From Paenibacillus agilis (GTDB lineage Bacteria; Bacillota; Bacilli; Paenibacillales; Paenibacillaceae), in assembly GCF_007786455.1 (NCBI RefSeq), contig NZ_VNJK01000005.1, positions 169,550-233,549 of the forward strand: a stretch of 64,000 nucleotides of DNA. Direction: 5' to 3'. A program made the position numbers and the translations under genes. Below the pieces are notes generated by a model that worked only from the letters and a program-made list of their open reading frames with translations, made no database searches and was not told where the DNA came from. Each line of letters opens with the position of its first letter. The stretch's first letter is position 1. Below, piece after piece: positions 63,887 through 64,000 of the stretch.

Positions 63887-64000
63887 AGGATAAGCCCTCG
63901 ACCTATTAGTATTCGTCAGCTCCACACATTACTGTGCTTCCACCCCGAACCTATCAACCTCGTCGTCTTCAAGGGGTCTTACTAATTGGGAAATCTCATC
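63887..64000 (-). rRNA. rrl: 23S ribosomal RNA, 3' end only
   Basis: Read on the minus strand, the segment contains CCCAATTAGTAAGACCCCTT, GGTTCGGGGTGGAAGCACAG, GTGTGGAGCTGACGAATACT and the end AATAGGTCGAGGGCTTATCC, the conserved 3' terminus of 23S rRNA. The rest of the gene lies beyond the right edge. The spacer of about 145 bases to 5S holds no tRNA. Confidence 0.95.

Overview
The window reads as chromosomal DNA of a spore-forming member of Bacillales, most likely Paenibacillus or a close relative. The main reasons are the Bacillota-type purine gene order with a separate purS, two guanine riboswitches, PurR-box promoters, B. subtilis-like synteny (yerB, yerC, dgkB and an rlmCD-type methyltransferase downstream of purD), a VrrA/YqfQ-type spore coat protein and a cluster of BclA-like collagen-repeat spore-surface proteins. 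No transposase, integrase, prophage gene, CRISPR array or tRNA was recognised.

Layout. 1-9200 is a mixed accessory stretch: the start of a WYL regulator, a lone dihydrolipoamide dehydrogenase divergent from a TetR regulator across a 40-bp near-perfect palindrome, a translationally coupled SRA-like/HNH nuclease plus Nudix hydrolase pair (possible type IV restriction or defence), an AlkD-like repair protein, DUF4256 and lipoprotein genes, a MerR regulator, a dihydrouridine synthase and a HesB-like protein. 9215-17633 carries a lactate permease, a sugar-type ABC import operon that unusually encodes an HlyD-like adaptor, and a divergent OmpR-type two-component system; the shared intergenic region has direct repeats at exact 11-bp spacing. 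18843-23103 is the spore-surface cluster: three collagen-like paralogues and one protein made only of BclA-like domains. An HpaB-type monooxygenase follows.

25438-36365 holds rlmCD, dgkB, cbiX, yerC, yqfQ, a phosphate transporter (pit) with its DUF47 partner, yerB, a hydrolase and a low-complexity protein. 36625-60100 is the complete IMP pathway, all on the minus strand, but split in two: purE-K-B-C, then a 6.8-kb bifunctional amylopullulanase gene, then purS-Q-L-F-M-N-H-D. Each half has its own sigma-A-like promoter, a pair of inverted PurBoxes, a guanine aptamer (cytosine at the specificity position) and an intrinsic terminator, so the control region appears to exist in two copies.

60235-63405 carries a universal stress protein, a DUF1294 membrane protein, a monofunctional peptidoglycan glycosyltransferase and a WrbA-like flavoprotein with a glutamine-rich repeat tail. 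The window ends in an rRNA operon read leftward (3' end of 23S, then 5S, then a terminator).

The most unusual signals are: (i) two homologous nested inverted repeats in pur intergenic regions with compensatory base changes in their stems; (ii) the split, doubly controlled pur regulon; (iii) recurrent low-complexity extensions on housekeeping enzymes (PurE, PurK, PurN, PurF, the RlmCD-like protein, WrbA); (iv) a conserved two-cysteine break in the collagen stalks; and (v) the SRA-HNH/Nudix pair. All functional names come from motif recognition by eye; no database search was run.
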